Origin: a virus
Reading direction: 5' to 3' (one strand)
IMG/VR virus record: IMGVR_UViG_3300024959_000040
Span: 1-47,744 of that record
DNA length: 47,744 nucleotides
The translations under genes and the position numbers were made by a program. Below the pieces are notes generated by a model, which searched no databases, was not told where the DNA came from, and saw nothing but the letters and a program-made list of their open reading frames with translations. This document shows positions 31,243-38,416 of the stretch, piece after piece; the stretch's first letter is position 1, and each line of letters starts with the position of its first letter.

Positions 31243-31971
31243 ATGAGCAATTTGTCTGAATTTATCGGCGGCGGCAAGCTGTGCTACCAGGAGTTTTTGG
31301 CTTCTGGAACTTTCACGCCATCCACGCGGCTGCTTGCCCTGGGCGGCGTGGTGCTGGTGGAAATGCAGGCCGCTGGCGGCTCTGGCGCGCTGGTGGACAA
31401 CACGTCCGGCAGCGCGCAATACCCCAGCGGCGGCGACGCCGGCCAGCGCCGCGCTGAGCTGGTCACCGTCACCGGCCCGGTCACGGTGACGATGGGCATC
31501 CCCGGCGCTGCAGCCACCACAACCACGGCTGCAAACCTCAACGGCAACGACGGCGGCGACCTCAGTTTCGGCACGCTGGTGGCTAAAGGCGGGCGCAAGG
31601 GGCTGACGAACAGCGCCGCGCAGTCTGCACGCGGCGGCGACGGCGTGGCTGGCCCTGGCTTGGGGCGCTTCAACAGCGGCGACAGCGCCGCGCGCGACAT
31701 GCGCGGCGGCCGGGGGCTCGACGGCCGGGGCGGCGGCGGCGGCGGCGCCTGCCCCGACGTGCCAGAAAACCAGGTGGCGGTGGACGGCGGCGGCAACGGC
31801 CGCAGCGAAAGCATTACCACGCTGGTGGCCAACGTGGCGGGCTATTCCGCAGCCAACAACAGCGGCGGCGGCGGCGGCGCGCTGCGCCTGATTACCACCA
31901 CGCACGGCGCCTACAGCGCTTCGTCTGGCGCGGGCGGCAGCGCCTGGCTGCGCGTGACCTGGTTTGAATAA
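31243..31971 (+). CDS. Glycine-rich tail fibre adhesin
   Basis: This 242-residue protein has a short N-terminal domain, then long Gly-rich stretches (e.g. GDGVAGPGLGRF, GGRGLDGRGGGGGGACP, NNSGGGGGALRL) and a strand-rich C terminus (SAWLRVTWFE). Gly-rich loops of this kind build polyglycine-helix sandwiches in phage adhesins such as the gp38 type, where they expose variable receptor-binding loops. The fold is inferred from composition only. Confidence 0.55.
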   Translation: MSNLSEFIGGGKLCYQEFLASGTFTPSTRLLALGGVVLVEMQAAGGSGALVDNTSGSAQYPSGGDAGQRRAELVTVTGPVTVTMGIPGAAATTTTAANLNGNDGGDLSFGTLVAKGGRKGLTNSAAQSARGGDGVAGPGLGRFNSGDSAARDMRGGRGLDGRGGGGGGACPDVPENQVAVDGGGNGRSESITTLVANVAGYSAANNSGGGGGALRLITTTHGAYSASSGAGGSAWLRVTWFE

Positions 31972-31986
31972 AGAAAAGAGGCCCCC

Positions 31987-32553
31987 ATGCAGTACGCACT
32001 GATCCGCGATTTCATTGTTCGCAACATCATCGAGGCAGACGAGACTTTTGCCGCCCGCATCGAGCCCGAATGGCAGGCCGTGGAGCCCATGCAACCGGCG
32101 CAGGATGCGGGCCTTGCCGTCGCCATTGGCTGGGGCTGGGCGCCCGGCGAACCCGCGCCCGAACCCGACCCACCAGCAGAAGGCGAACCCACCGACCCCC
32201 CGCCCCCCGCACCGCGCGTGCCCGGCACGTTCATCGCGCCCGAACCCGTGCCCGCGCCCGAGCCCGCGCCCGAGCTGCGCCACATCACCCGCCTGGCATT
32301 CCTCAGCCGCTTTTCTGACCCCGAAGCCATCGCCATTGACCTGGCCAGCATCGGCGCCACGGTCGAAGCGGCGGGCATGCGCCGGTATCTGAGCAAAGTC
32401 AACGCCGCCACCTTCATCGACCTCGACCGCCCCGACACGCGCGCCGGGGTGCTCGCGCTGGAGGCTGCTGGCATCCTGGCCGAAGGCCGCGCGCTGGAGA
32501 TTCTGGACACCCACATCGAGCCGCAAGAGCGCCCGCAAGGGGGTGCGCAATGA
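31987..32553 (+). CDS. Pro-rich tail protein, possible fibre assembly factor
   Basis: This 188-residue protein has an N-terminal domain (QYALIRDFIVRNIIEADETF), a long Pro/Glu/Ala linker (about 53-95, APEPDPPAEGEP), and a helical C-terminal domain (LRHITRLAFLSRFSDPEAI) that resembles small domains in Burkholderiales phage tail proteins. It sits between two fibre genes and overlaps the next (ATGA), so a structural or chaperone role in fibre assembly is inferred. Confidence 0.5.
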   Translation: MQYALIRDFIVRNIIEADETFAARIEPEWQAVEPMQPAQDAGLAVAIGWGWAPGEPAPEPDPPAEGEPTDPPPPAPRVPGTFIAPEPVPAPEPAPELRHITRLAFLSRFSDPEAIAIDLASIGATVEAAGMRRYLSKVNAATFIDLDRPDTRAGVLALEAAGILAEGRALEILDTHIEPQERPQGGAQ

Positions 32554-33635
32554 GCCTGCTGACCAATGTTTTGAAGCTCTGGCGCACGGGGCAATACCTG
32601 CTGCCTGCAGATTCCGGGTTTATGCCGAAACACTTGTTTGCAAACGGAGAGCCGGGTTTCGCCAAACTCGACTTCTCCGGTTTCGCAGGCATGTACCAAG
32701 ACCGTGCCCGGACGGTGCCGTACACCGCAGCCGAGCAACTGCTTGGAAGCTTCACCGGACTTAATGGGGTAACTGCCACTGCGCCTGCTGATGCTAATCG
32801 GGGGGTGGTGAGTGCGCGGGTGAATCTATTGAATGACGTGGCAACACTCGCAACGCAAAGCGTAACCGTTGCCGCTGGCAATTATGTATTGTCATTTACT
32901 GGCGCTGGCAGCGTGACGCTTTCCGGCGCTGCTACAGGCGTAAAAGGCGCTGGAGATAATGCAATCACTTGCACGGATGGTAGCTTGACGCTGACAGTTT
33001 CTGGCGCAGTAAATAACGGATTTTTTCGCAAGGCGTCGGATTCGCATTTGCCGTTTCAATGGGTTAATAGCCCGAGCGATTACGACACCGCAGGCTTCCC
33101 GCATTACATCTTATTCAACGGCACAAACACCGCCTACGTCACGCCAAGCATCGACTTCACCGGCACGGACAAGATGACGGTGTGGGCGGGGGTTACTAAG
33201 TTGAGTGATACCGGGCTGCAAATGATTACGGAGCTGTCTACAAACGCGGGGACCACAAGTGGCAGCTTCTGGTTCCTGGGGGGAGATAACACTACCGGAG
33301 CCCCCGGATGGGGTGGCCGCTCGGGCGGCACAACTCGACCCTTAATGCATGGAGTTGATAGCGCTGCACCGATCAACTCCGTTTTGGTGCTCGCATCCGA
33401 TATAAGCGGCGCAGTATCCAGTCTTCGATCCAATGGCGCGCTAAAAGCGACAGCAACAAGTACACATGGCACGGGATCTTTTGCTTCCGCGCCGCTTTTT
33501 ATCGGCGCACGCGCAGGCACATCTCTCTACTTCAATGGCCGCCTTTACTCACTAATCGTCCGTGGCGCGCAGAGTTCTAAATCACAGATTGAAGCTACCG
33601 AGCTTTACATCAAGCAAAAGATGAGGTTGCCATGA
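32550..33635 (+). CDS. Tail fibre with lectin-like C-terminal domain
   Basis: This 361-residue protein has an N-terminal part of about 65 residues (LWRTGQYLLPADSGFMPKHL) probably for attachment, a strand-rich middle, and a C-terminal region (about 175-361) with concanavalin-A/LamG-like features: YILFNGTNTAYVTPSIDFTG, KMTVWAGVTKL, SLYFNGRLYSLIVRG. From about 32760 the codon choice is visibly more AT-rich than the neighbours, a sign of recent acquisition. It is a likely host-range determinant. Confidence 0.6.
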   Translation: MSLLTNVLKLWRTGQYLLPADSGFMPKHLFANGEPGFAKLDFSGFAGMYQDRARTVPYTAAEQLLGSFTGLNGVTATAPADANRGVVSARVNLLNDVATLATQSVTVAAGNYVLSFTGAGSVTLSGAATGVKGAGDNAITCTDGSLTLTVSGAVNNGFFRKASDSHLPFQWVNSPSDYDTAGFPHYILFNGTNTAYVTPSIDFTGTDKMTVWAGVTKLSDTGLQMITELSTNAGTTSGSFWFLGGDNTTGAPGWGGRSGGTTRPLMHGVDSAAPINSVLVLASDISGAVSSLRSNGALKATATSTHGTGSFASAPLFIGARAGTSLYFNGRLYSLIVRGAQSSKSQIEATELYIKQKMRLP

Positions 33636-34144
33636 AACTAGCCTCATACCACGGCACCCGCGCCGGAATCATGGGCCTGGGCAATATCGCCATTCGCCTG
33701 CGCCTGCGTGGCCAATACAGCCACAGCGAAGTTGTGTTCGAGCCCGGTGACGGGGTGGACCACCTCATGCCAGACGGCACCTGCAATCCCGATGCCGACG
33801 GCGCGCTGTGGTGCGTATCCAGCACGGGGCTGGAAACCCTGCCCGCCTGGAGCCCGCGCCGCGCCGGGCGCATGGGCGGGGTGCGGTTCAAGCGCATCGT
33901 TCTGCACCCCGAAAAGTGGACCCTTGACGCCACCGATGCAGACCCGCTCTACGCCGCCAATTGGGCCGTGGAAAACCAGGGCGTGCTGTACGACTGGCAG
34001 CTCATCTTTGGCTTTGTGGCCTGGCTGATCCCGAACAAGCGCAGCCGAATCATGTGCAGTGAGGCCGCAGCAGAAATGCTTGGTGTGCCCGACGCATGGC
34101 GACTTGACCCGTGCAGCCTGCGCGCAGTGGTTATCTGGAAGTGA
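33632..34144 (+). CDS. NlpC/P60-like (permuted, YiiX-type) hydrolase
   Basis: This 170-residue protein has YSHSEVVFEPG (His near residue 31) and CSEAAAEMLG (Cys near 145), the layout of circularly permuted papain-like YiiX/YebB proteins. Such proteins can cleave cell-wall peptides or amides. It lies between tail fibres and lysis genes and overlaps the fibre gene by ATGA, so a tail-associated or lysis-related role is possible. The His-to-Cys order is the main evidence for permutation. Confidence 0.6.
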   Translation: MKLASYHGTRAGIMGLGNIAIRLRLRGQYSHSEVVFEPGDGVDHLMPDGTCNPDADGALWCVSSTGLETLPAWSPRRAGRMGGVRFKRIVLHPEKWTLDATDADPLYAANWAVENQGVLYDWQLIFGFVAWLIPNKRSRIMCSEAAAEMLGVPDAWRLDPCSLRAVVIWK

Positions 34145-34151
34145 GGCAACT

Positions 34152-34445
34152 GTGAACAATCACGACTACCTTTTTTGGGCGCTTGTGGCCATGCAAGTGG
34201 CTGACGGCTACACCACCATTCAGGCCCTGCGAACCGGTGCCGCGCACGAAGCAAACCCACTGCTTGCCAAGCTGATCGGCAAAGTGGGCAGGGACCGCGC
34301 GGTGGTGGGCGTCAAGCTGCTTTGCATTGCCGGCCTGTGGTACGGGCGCGCAGATACGCCGCTGTGGATGATGGGCGCGCTGGCTGCGCTGTATGCCTAC
34401 ACCATCATCAACAACGTGCGCGTTATGCGCGGGGCGGGCCAATGA
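34152..34445 (+). CDS. Small membrane protein (DUF5658-like)
   Basis: This 97-residue membrane protein starts at GTG 34152 with GAGG upstream. Three hydrophobic helices, an N-terminal HDYLFWALVAMQVADGYTT and EANPLLAKLIGKVGRDRAVV resemble DUF5658-type proteins. It may be part of the lysis cassette as a holin-like or accessory membrane protein. Its TGA overlaps the ATG of a 15-codon mini-ORF (34442-34489). Confidence 0.6.
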   Translation: MNNHDYLFWALVAMQVADGYTTIQALRTGAAHEANPLLAKLIGKVGRDRAVVGVKLLCIAGLWYGRADTPLWMMGALAALYAYTIINNVRVMRGAGQ

Positions 34446-34481
34446 CCCCAGCCCAAGCCCTTGCCCTGGCCGGGGTACCCA

Positions 34482-34904
34482 ATGCCTGAGCCCACCGCCA
34501 CCGTCGCCGCCGTGGTTGGCGTGGCCGCCGCCGCCGCCAGCACCACCGCCATCACCGCATTCGGCGTGCCGCTGGGCCTGCGTGCCGACTTGCTGGTGGC
34601 AGGGTTCGCGGGGTCGCTTGTAGCCATCGTCTTGCTCAATACCGTGCCCAGCACGGGCGACACCTGGCAGCACCTGATCCGCACCACCGTGCGGCGCATG
34701 GCGTTTGCCTGCGCATCGAGCCTGACGGCGGGCTACCTGGCACCGCTGGCCATGCTGGTGGCGCAACTGCCCGAATCGCTGCTGCTTGGCGGCGCGTTCG
34801 CCGTGGGCGGCGGTGCGCAGCAGGTGCTGCTGTTCGCCATCAAACGCCTGAGCGGCACCCCGCCCAGCAACGGCCAAGGCCCCATGCCAGGGGGCACGCC
34901 ATGA
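34482..34904 (+). CDS. Putative holin 1
   Basis: This 140-residue protein has three to four hydrophobic helices (about 8-28, 35-55, 78-98 and 103-123) and a Pro/Gly-rich C-terminal tail (GTPPSNGQGPMPGG), the size and topology of phage holins. It is two genes upstream of the endolysin. The ATG at 34482 is used (TTG at 34461 is open). Translation may be coupled through the mini-ORF whose stop overlaps this start region. It overlaps the next gene by ATGA. Confidence 0.55.
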   Translation: MPEPTATVAAVVGVAAAAASTTAITAFGVPLGLRADLLVAGFAGSLVAIVLLNTVPSTGDTWQHLIRTTVRRMAFACASSLTAGYLAPLAMLVAQLPESLLLGGAFAVGGGAQQVLLFAIKRLSGTPPSNGQGPMPGGTP

Positions 34905-35182
34905 CAGATCTGATGCTGCTGATCCACTGGCTGGCCGGCGTGGTAGTGCTGGCCGAAGCCCTCAACAAACTGGAGCGCACCCAGCCGCTGCGCCGCGGCC
35001 TGCGCCGCCGAGAGCGCGCCACTGAATGGCTCAAAGCCATTGCCTGGGCGCTGCTCGCAATGGGCGGCGCCGGCGCTTTTGTCACCCCGTTTTTACCCAT
35101 GGAAAAACCGACGCTACAGGATATGTGCGTGGTGCTGGGTTTTGCGGTGCTGATTGTTCGGACACGGATTAAAGAGGGCTGA
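34901..35182 (+). CDS. Putative holin 2 / lysis membrane protein
   Basis: This 93-residue protein has an N-terminal hydrophobic helix (about 3-20), a basic linker (RRGLRRRERATEW), and two further hydrophobic segments (about 47-66 and 77-88). Small size and position directly before the endolysin support a holin or antiholin. A class cannot be assigned from sequence. Confidence 0.55.
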   Translation: MTDLMLLIHWLAGVVVLAEALNKLERTQPLRRGLRRRERATEWLKAIAWALLAMGGAGAFVTPFLPMEKPTLQDMCVVLGFAVLIVRTRIKEG

Positions 35183-35185
35183 GCT

Positions 35186-35668
35186 ATGCCGCAATTTTTA
35201 GACTTCATCGACCGCGTGCTGTCGCACGAAGGCGGGTATGTCAACGACCCGCGCGACCCTGGCGGCGAAACCAAATTCGGCATTGCCAAGCGCAGTTACC
35301 CGGCGGTGGATATTCGCAACCTCACGCGAGACGGCGCCATTGCCATCTACGAGCGGGACTTTTGGCAGCGCGTGCAGGGCGACAAGTTGCCGCGCCAGTT
35401 CGCATTCCAAGCGCTCGATGCTGCGGTGAACCACGGTATAGGCAACGCCGTACGCTGGATGCAGCGGGCCGCCGGCGTGGCGGACGATGGGGTGATTGGC
35501 CCCATGACGCTGGCGGCCGTGGCCCGATCTGAGCCCGCAGACCTGGTGCTCGCATTCAACGCCGAGCGCCTTGAGTTCTACGCCAAGCTGCAGACCTTCG
35601 ACACTTTTGGCAGGGGCTGGACGCGCCGTGTGGCGGGCAATCTGCGGTACGCCGCGCAGGACAACTGA
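35186..35668 (+). CDS. Endolysin, glycoside hydrolase 108 family
   Basis: This 160-residue muramidase has the GH108 signature: VLSHEGGYVNDPRDPGGETK, FGIAKRSYP; the Glu of HEGGY (about residue 15) is the expected catalytic acid. A C-terminal peptidoglycan-binding-like part (AAGVADDGVIGPMTLAAV) follows. It cleaves the glycan backbone at lysis. No signal peptide is seen, so release depends on the holin. It lies in a holin-endolysin-spanin order. Confidence 0.85.
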   Translation: MPQFLDFIDRVLSHEGGYVNDPRDPGGETKFGIAKRSYPAVDIRNLTRDGAIAIYERDFWQRVQGDKLPRQFAFQALDAAVNHGIGNAVRWMQRAAGVADDGVIGPMTLAAVARSEPADLVLAFNAERLEFYAKLQTFDTFGRGWTRRVAGNLRYAAQDN

Positions 35669-35670
35669 TC

Positions 35671-35940
35671 ATGAAAATCCATCTCTTGATATTCCTCGCC
35701 TTGATCCTTGCCGGCTGCACGGTGGTCCCCGCTGGTACCGCGCACAGCGCCTGCAACCTACTCGACATTGCCGTGAGTGAAGCTGAGATGGCAGAGGCGT
35801 GGTACTTGGACGCCGGCCAGGTGCTCAAGGCCTGCGGCGTGCCCGATGCCGAGGCGACGGCGGCGCACAAGGCGTGCCACGCGCGCAGGGTCAACGACAA
35901 CACGATTGATTGCGAGGCACCCGATGTTCGGACTGACTGA
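35671..35940 (+). CDS. Small lipoprotein in the lysis cassette
   Basis: This 89-residue protein has a lipoprotein signal MKIHLLIFLALILAGCTVVP with Cys16 as the lipidation site, then a short Cys-containing domain (CNLLDIAVSEAEMAEAWYL). It lies between endolysin and Rz. Because a separate Rz1 is embedded in Rz, this is an additional lipoprotein of unknown role, perhaps a lysis regulator. Its end overlaps the Rz start by 17 bases. Confidence 0.65.
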   Translation: MKIHLLIFLALILAGCTVVPAGTAHSACNLLDIAVSEAEMAEAWYLDAGQVLKACGVPDAEATAAHKACHARRVNDNTIDCEAPDVRTD

Positions 35941-36451
35941 CAAGATCATTTCCGCTATCGCTGGCGGCATCTCCCTGCTGCTGGCCGCCGCCCTGGCGTG
36001 GCAGACCTACCAACTGCACAGCGAGCGCACGGCGCACAGCGCGCTCAAGCTGCAGGTTGCGCAAGACCTGCAGCGGCGCACCGCCGCCGCGCTGACCGAT
36101 GAGCGGCAGACCGCGAGCAAAGAAACCACCCACGCCAGCGCCACCCAGGAGAACAGCGATGCTTTCACCACGACACAACCCGAGCGCGATGCTGCTGTGC
36201 GCACTGACCTTGAGCGCATTGACCGCCTGCGCGTCGCCGCCGAGCGCAGAGCCGCCAGTTATCGCGCGCAAGCCCAGGCCAACGGCGCTGCCTGCCGCGA
36301 TTCAGCGGATCGACTTGCGGCCTTCGACAGCCAGCTTGTCGCAGGGGTTGGAGTGGTCGCAGCGCTCCGAGGCGATCTTGGACGGCGCGATGCCGAAGTA
36401 GTGCTGTTGCACGGGCAGCTGGTGGCGGACAGGGCGCTGATGGCGCCCTGA
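35924..36451 (+). CDS. Rz-type i-spanin
   Basis: This 175-residue inner-membrane spanin has an N-terminal anchor (IISAIAGGISLLLAAALAW) and a long periplasmic helical region (QTYQLHSERTAHSALKLQVA, LERIDRLRVAAERRAASYRA). It pairs with the outer-membrane Rz1 to fuse membranes at lysis. The ATG at 35924 follows the lipoprotein end; the longer frame from 35777 is rejected. Rz1 lies inside this gene in another frame. Confidence 0.75.
   Translation: MFGLTDKIISAIAGGISLLLAAALAWQTYQLHSERTAHSALKLQVAQDLQRRTAAALTDERQTASKETTHASATQENSDAFTTTQPERDAAVRTDLERIDRLRVAAERRAASYRAQAQANGAACRDSADRLAAFDSQLVAGVGVVAALRGDLGRRDAEVVLLHGQLVADRALMAP
36159..36401 (+). CDS. Rz1-type o-spanin lipoprotein, embedded in Rz
   Basis: This 80-residue lipoprotein has MLLCALTLSALTACASPPSA with lipobox LTAC, followed by a Pro-rich mature part (PPVIARKPRPTALPAA), as in Rz1. 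The ATG at 36159 has AGGAG 7 bases upstream; an internal ATG at 36189 is also possible. It lies entirely within Rz in a different frame, a known spanin arrangement. Confidence 0.75.
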   Translation: MLSPRHNPSAMLLCALTLSALTACASPPSAEPPVIARKPRPTALPAAIQRIDLRPSTASLSQGLEWSQRSEAILDGAMPK

Positions 36452-36454
36452 CGC

Positions 36455-36850
36455 TCAGCAGCCCCGATCGGCCCCGATCCAGTTGATGCGCGAGATGATC
36501 ACCAGGTCAGCGCCGGAGAAGCGCAGCGGGTAGCCCTCTGACTGGATGCCGGTATAGCCGCCGTAGGCGTTTTTGGCGTTGTATTCCACGCAGACCAGCC
36601 AGGCCTTTTCGAAGTTCTGGCCGGCGTTGGTGCCGGTGACCAGCTCGGGGCCGGAGAGCACGGCGAAGTCTTTCAAGCTGGCGGGGTCGCGCAGGGCGCG
36701 CTGCAGGTGGGCGTGAATGGCGGCTTCCGCCTGTTCCCTGGTGGGCCGTGGCCCGGCTTCTTGCAGCACCTGGCCGGTGGGGACCGATACGCACCCGGCG
36801 GCCAGGGCGAGCGCTGTGGCCAGTAGCGCTAGCTGTGCGCAGGCTTTCAT
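36455..36850 (-). CDS. Lipoprotein, possible lysogenic-conversion gene
   Basis: This lipoprotein of about 131 residues has signal MKACAQLALLATALALAAGC and Cys20 as the lipidation site. A domain of about 110 residues follows (TREQAEAAIHAHLQRALRDP, KAWLVCVEYNAKNAYGGYTG). It converges with the Rz gene and lies 33 bases after the Arc-like gene on the minus strand. Starts at 36850 and 36868 are possible; neither has a clear Shine-Dalgarno. A leftward unit separate from lysis genes may be expressed in the lysogen, for example for superinfection exclusion; that is inference. Confidence 0.65.
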   Translation of the reverse strand: MKACAQLALLATALALAAGCVSVPTGQVLQEAGPRPTREQAEAAIHAHLQRALRDPASLKDFAVLSGPELVTGTNAGQNFEKAWLVCVEYNAKNAYGGYTGIQSEGYPLRFSGADLVIISRINWIGADRGC

Positions 36851-36882
36851 GGTTTGCAGCTTGATCATGGTGCGAACTATTT

Positions 36883-37206
36883 TTAGCGAAACAAACTGAG
36901 CAGCGCGAGCTGCTTTTCTGCCGGCATGCGGCGGAAGACTTCGAGCATGGCCTGGTCGATTCCCGAGAGGGAGTGGGCCGGGCCATTGTCGTTTGCGGGG
37001 TGGGCTGCGTCTGGGCGGGGGGTGGCGCTGTAGACCAGCAGTGGCGCCTTTCGACTCTGTTCCAGCCGATCTACCACTTCCGAGTTGAGCTTTTGCCCAT
37101 TCATGGCCGCCGCGCGCGCAAGTTCGGCCTTGAGTTCGCTTGGCAGGCGAATCAAAAGCGTTGCGTCGTTGCTGGTGGTTGTGACCATGCGGCAATTCTC
37201 ATTCAT
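36883..37206 (-). CDS. Arc-family DNA-binding protein
   Basis: This 107-residue protein has an N-terminal ribbon-helix-helix domain (DATLLIRLPSELKAELARAA, AMNGQKLNSEVVDRLEQ) as in Arc/Mnt repressors. A Pro-rich linker and a C-terminal helix (DQAMLEVFRRMPAEKQLALL) follow. It is divergent from a second ribbon-helix-helix gene at 37305. The start at 37206 is used; 37188 is also possible. It probably represses the shared intergenic promoters. Confidence 0.75.
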   Translation of the reverse strand: MNENCRMVTTTSNDATLLIRLPSELKAELARAAAMNGQKLNSEVVDRLEQSRKAPLLVYSATPRPDAAHPANDNGPAHSLSGIDQAMLEVFRRMPAEKQLALLSLFR

Positions 37207-37229
37207 AAAAGATTTCGCCCAGTAACTAG

Positions 37230-37259
37230 TTGACACGGATGCTTTCGCCGTGCAATCAT
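37230..37259 (+). promoter_or_regulatory. Putative rightward early promoter
   Basis: TTGACA (37230-37235) is a perfect -35, and AATCAT (37254-37259) an 18-base-spaced -10. It points to the 37305 gene and the early operon. Repeats that could be operators overlap its -10 and start site. Confidence 0.55.
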
Positions 37260-37292
37260 TCGCTCATGAAATGAGATCATTCGATCATTTCG
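37255..37292. promoter_or_regulatory. Operator-like repeats between divergent repressor genes
   Basis: ATCATTCG occurs at 37255-37262 and 37276-37283, and ATCATTTCG at 37284-37292. A palindrome, CTCAT-GAA-ATGAG, lies at 37263-37275. Spaced short repeats suit cooperative binding of ribbon-helix-helix dimers, and two such proteins are encoded on either side. Confidence 0.55.
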
Positions 37293-37304
37293 GAGAGGAA
37301 ACTG

Positions 37305-37478
37305 ATGGCAAAAGAGAAAGTTAAGACGGTTCCGGTGATGGTTCGCATCCCAGAGGATCTTTTGAAAAAGGTGGACACCACTGCCGTGCGAGATGAGCGA
37401 TCGCGTGCTTATGTGGTGGTCGATTCGCTGAAACGCCGGTTCGCCAGGGTGGCGGTGGCCAAGAGTGGTGTTGCATGA
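37305..37478 (+). CDS. Small ribbon-helix-helix (CopG-like) protein
   Basis: This 57-residue ORF (VKTVPVMVRIPEDLLKKVDT, AVRDERSRAYVVVDSLKRRF) has the strand-helix-helix pattern of CopG/Arc repressors. GGAGAGGA lies upstream of the ATG. It is the first gene of the rightward early operon and divergent from the Arc-like gene. Its stop overlaps a 13-codon mini-ORF (37475-37516) leading to the CII-like gene. Confidence 0.65.
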   Translation: MAKEKVKTVPVMVRIPEDLLKKVDTTAVRDERSRAYVVVDSLKRRFARVAVAKSGVA

Positions 37479-37523
37479 GCGCGATGGTGCGCACCGTGCG
37501 CAGCCAAAGCAAGTGAGGCCGCC

Positions 37524-38006
37524 ATGCGCATACCTCGTTTGCCCGTGAACACCGCAGTGCCGGTGAGCCCGTTTGATGCCTTCCGCCTGGTGTGCACCAC
37601 CTACGGCGTGAAGGAGATGGCCGAGCGCATCGGGCGCAAGCCCGGCACGCTGTGGAACAAGTGCGACGCCGATGTGGAGAGCCACCACCAGCCCACCCTG
37701 AGCGATGTGATTGATGTGACCCGCGAGTCGGGCGATATGCGGGTGCTGGAGAGCCTGAACCGGCTGTTTGACCGCGCTTCGTATGACGTGACGCCGGGCG
37801 CGGTGAGCGATGCGGCGCTGCTGGAGCTGCTGTGCAAGGTGGGCAGCGACAGCGGGGCGCTGCATACGGCCGTGGGCACAGCGCTGGCCGATGGGCGGTT
37901 TACCGCCGCCGACCTGCTGGCGGTGCGGGCCGAGGCTTTTGACCTGGTGACGTCGGTGCTGTGCTTTGTGCAGCGGCTGGAGGGGTTGGTCGATGACGCG
38001 GCCTGA
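37524..38006 (+). CDS. CII-like phage regulatory protein
   Basis: This 160-residue protein matches the phage regulatory CII (CP76-type) pattern: DAFRLVCTTYGVKEMAERIG, KPGTLWNKCDADVESHHQPT, LSDVIDVTRESGDMRVLESL. Such proteins steer the lysis-lysogeny decision in P2-like and related phages. The first part is HTH-like and the C terminus helical. It is second in the early operon, as expected of an early control gene. Confidence 0.75.
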   Translation: MRIPRLPVNTAVPVSPFDAFRLVCTTYGVKEMAERIGRKPGTLWNKCDADVESHHQPTLSDVIDVTRESGDMRVLESLNRLFDRASYDVTPGAVSDAALLELLCKVGSDSGALHTAVGTALADGRFTAADLLAVRAEAFDLVTSVLCFVQRLEGLVDDAA

Positions 38007-38319
38007 ATGCCCCCAAGCCCTGGCCTCGGCCCCGGCCGGCATTGGCCGCCCGGCTGTGCACCGCTTGCCCGAGGGCATGGGCCCGGCTGCTGGCAAGGCG
38101 CTGGCGGCGCTGTTTGGCGCTGAGCTTGTCGATGTGCTCATGGCCCGTGCGGCCCGTTCGTCTTCCTCTCTTCCAGGGGGTTGCCATGCGAATCAACCAA
38201 GCCCAGGCGGCGCTGCCGCTGGATTTCGAGCTGAGCGAGGAGCAGGCGATGCGCGCGCTGTTCGAGGCGCAGTGGTCGCGCTGGCACCGCTGCAAGAGCT
38301 ACGAGGCGGCCGTGGCTGA
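37993..38319 (+). CDS. Doubtful small protein
   Basis: This 108-residue ORF starts 14 bases before the CII-like stop. Its N-terminal part (AAGKALAALFGAELVDVLMA) looks natural, but the last 45 residues overlap the next gene out of frame by 134 bases and are Gly/Ala-rich like a shadow frame. It could be a real short gene with a long overlap, or a decayed one. Confidence 0.35.
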   Translation: MTRPECPQALASAPAGIGRPAVHRLPEGMGPAAGKALAALFGAELVDVLMARAARSSSSLPGGCHANQPSPGGAAAGFRAERGAGDARAVRGAVVALAPLQELRGGRG

Positions 38320-38416
38320 CCCGGTGACGGCCCGGCTGCTGCAGTTGGCTGTGCAGCACGGCGCTGTGCATGCGCTGGCGCCGGCAGGGCGGGCGGCGCG
38401 CCGGGGGCGGCGATGA
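38186..38416 (+). CDS. Small hypothetical protein
   Basis: This 76-residue protein has MRINQAQAALPLDFELSEEQ at its start, helical throughout, and a basic C terminus (AGRAARRGRR). CAGGGGG lies upstream of the ATG. Its stop overlaps the next start (ATGA). No family is recognised. Confidence 0.5.
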   Translation: MRINQAQAALPLDFELSEEQAMRALFEAQWSRWHRCKSYEAAVADPVTARLLQLAVQHGAVHALAPAGRAARRGRR

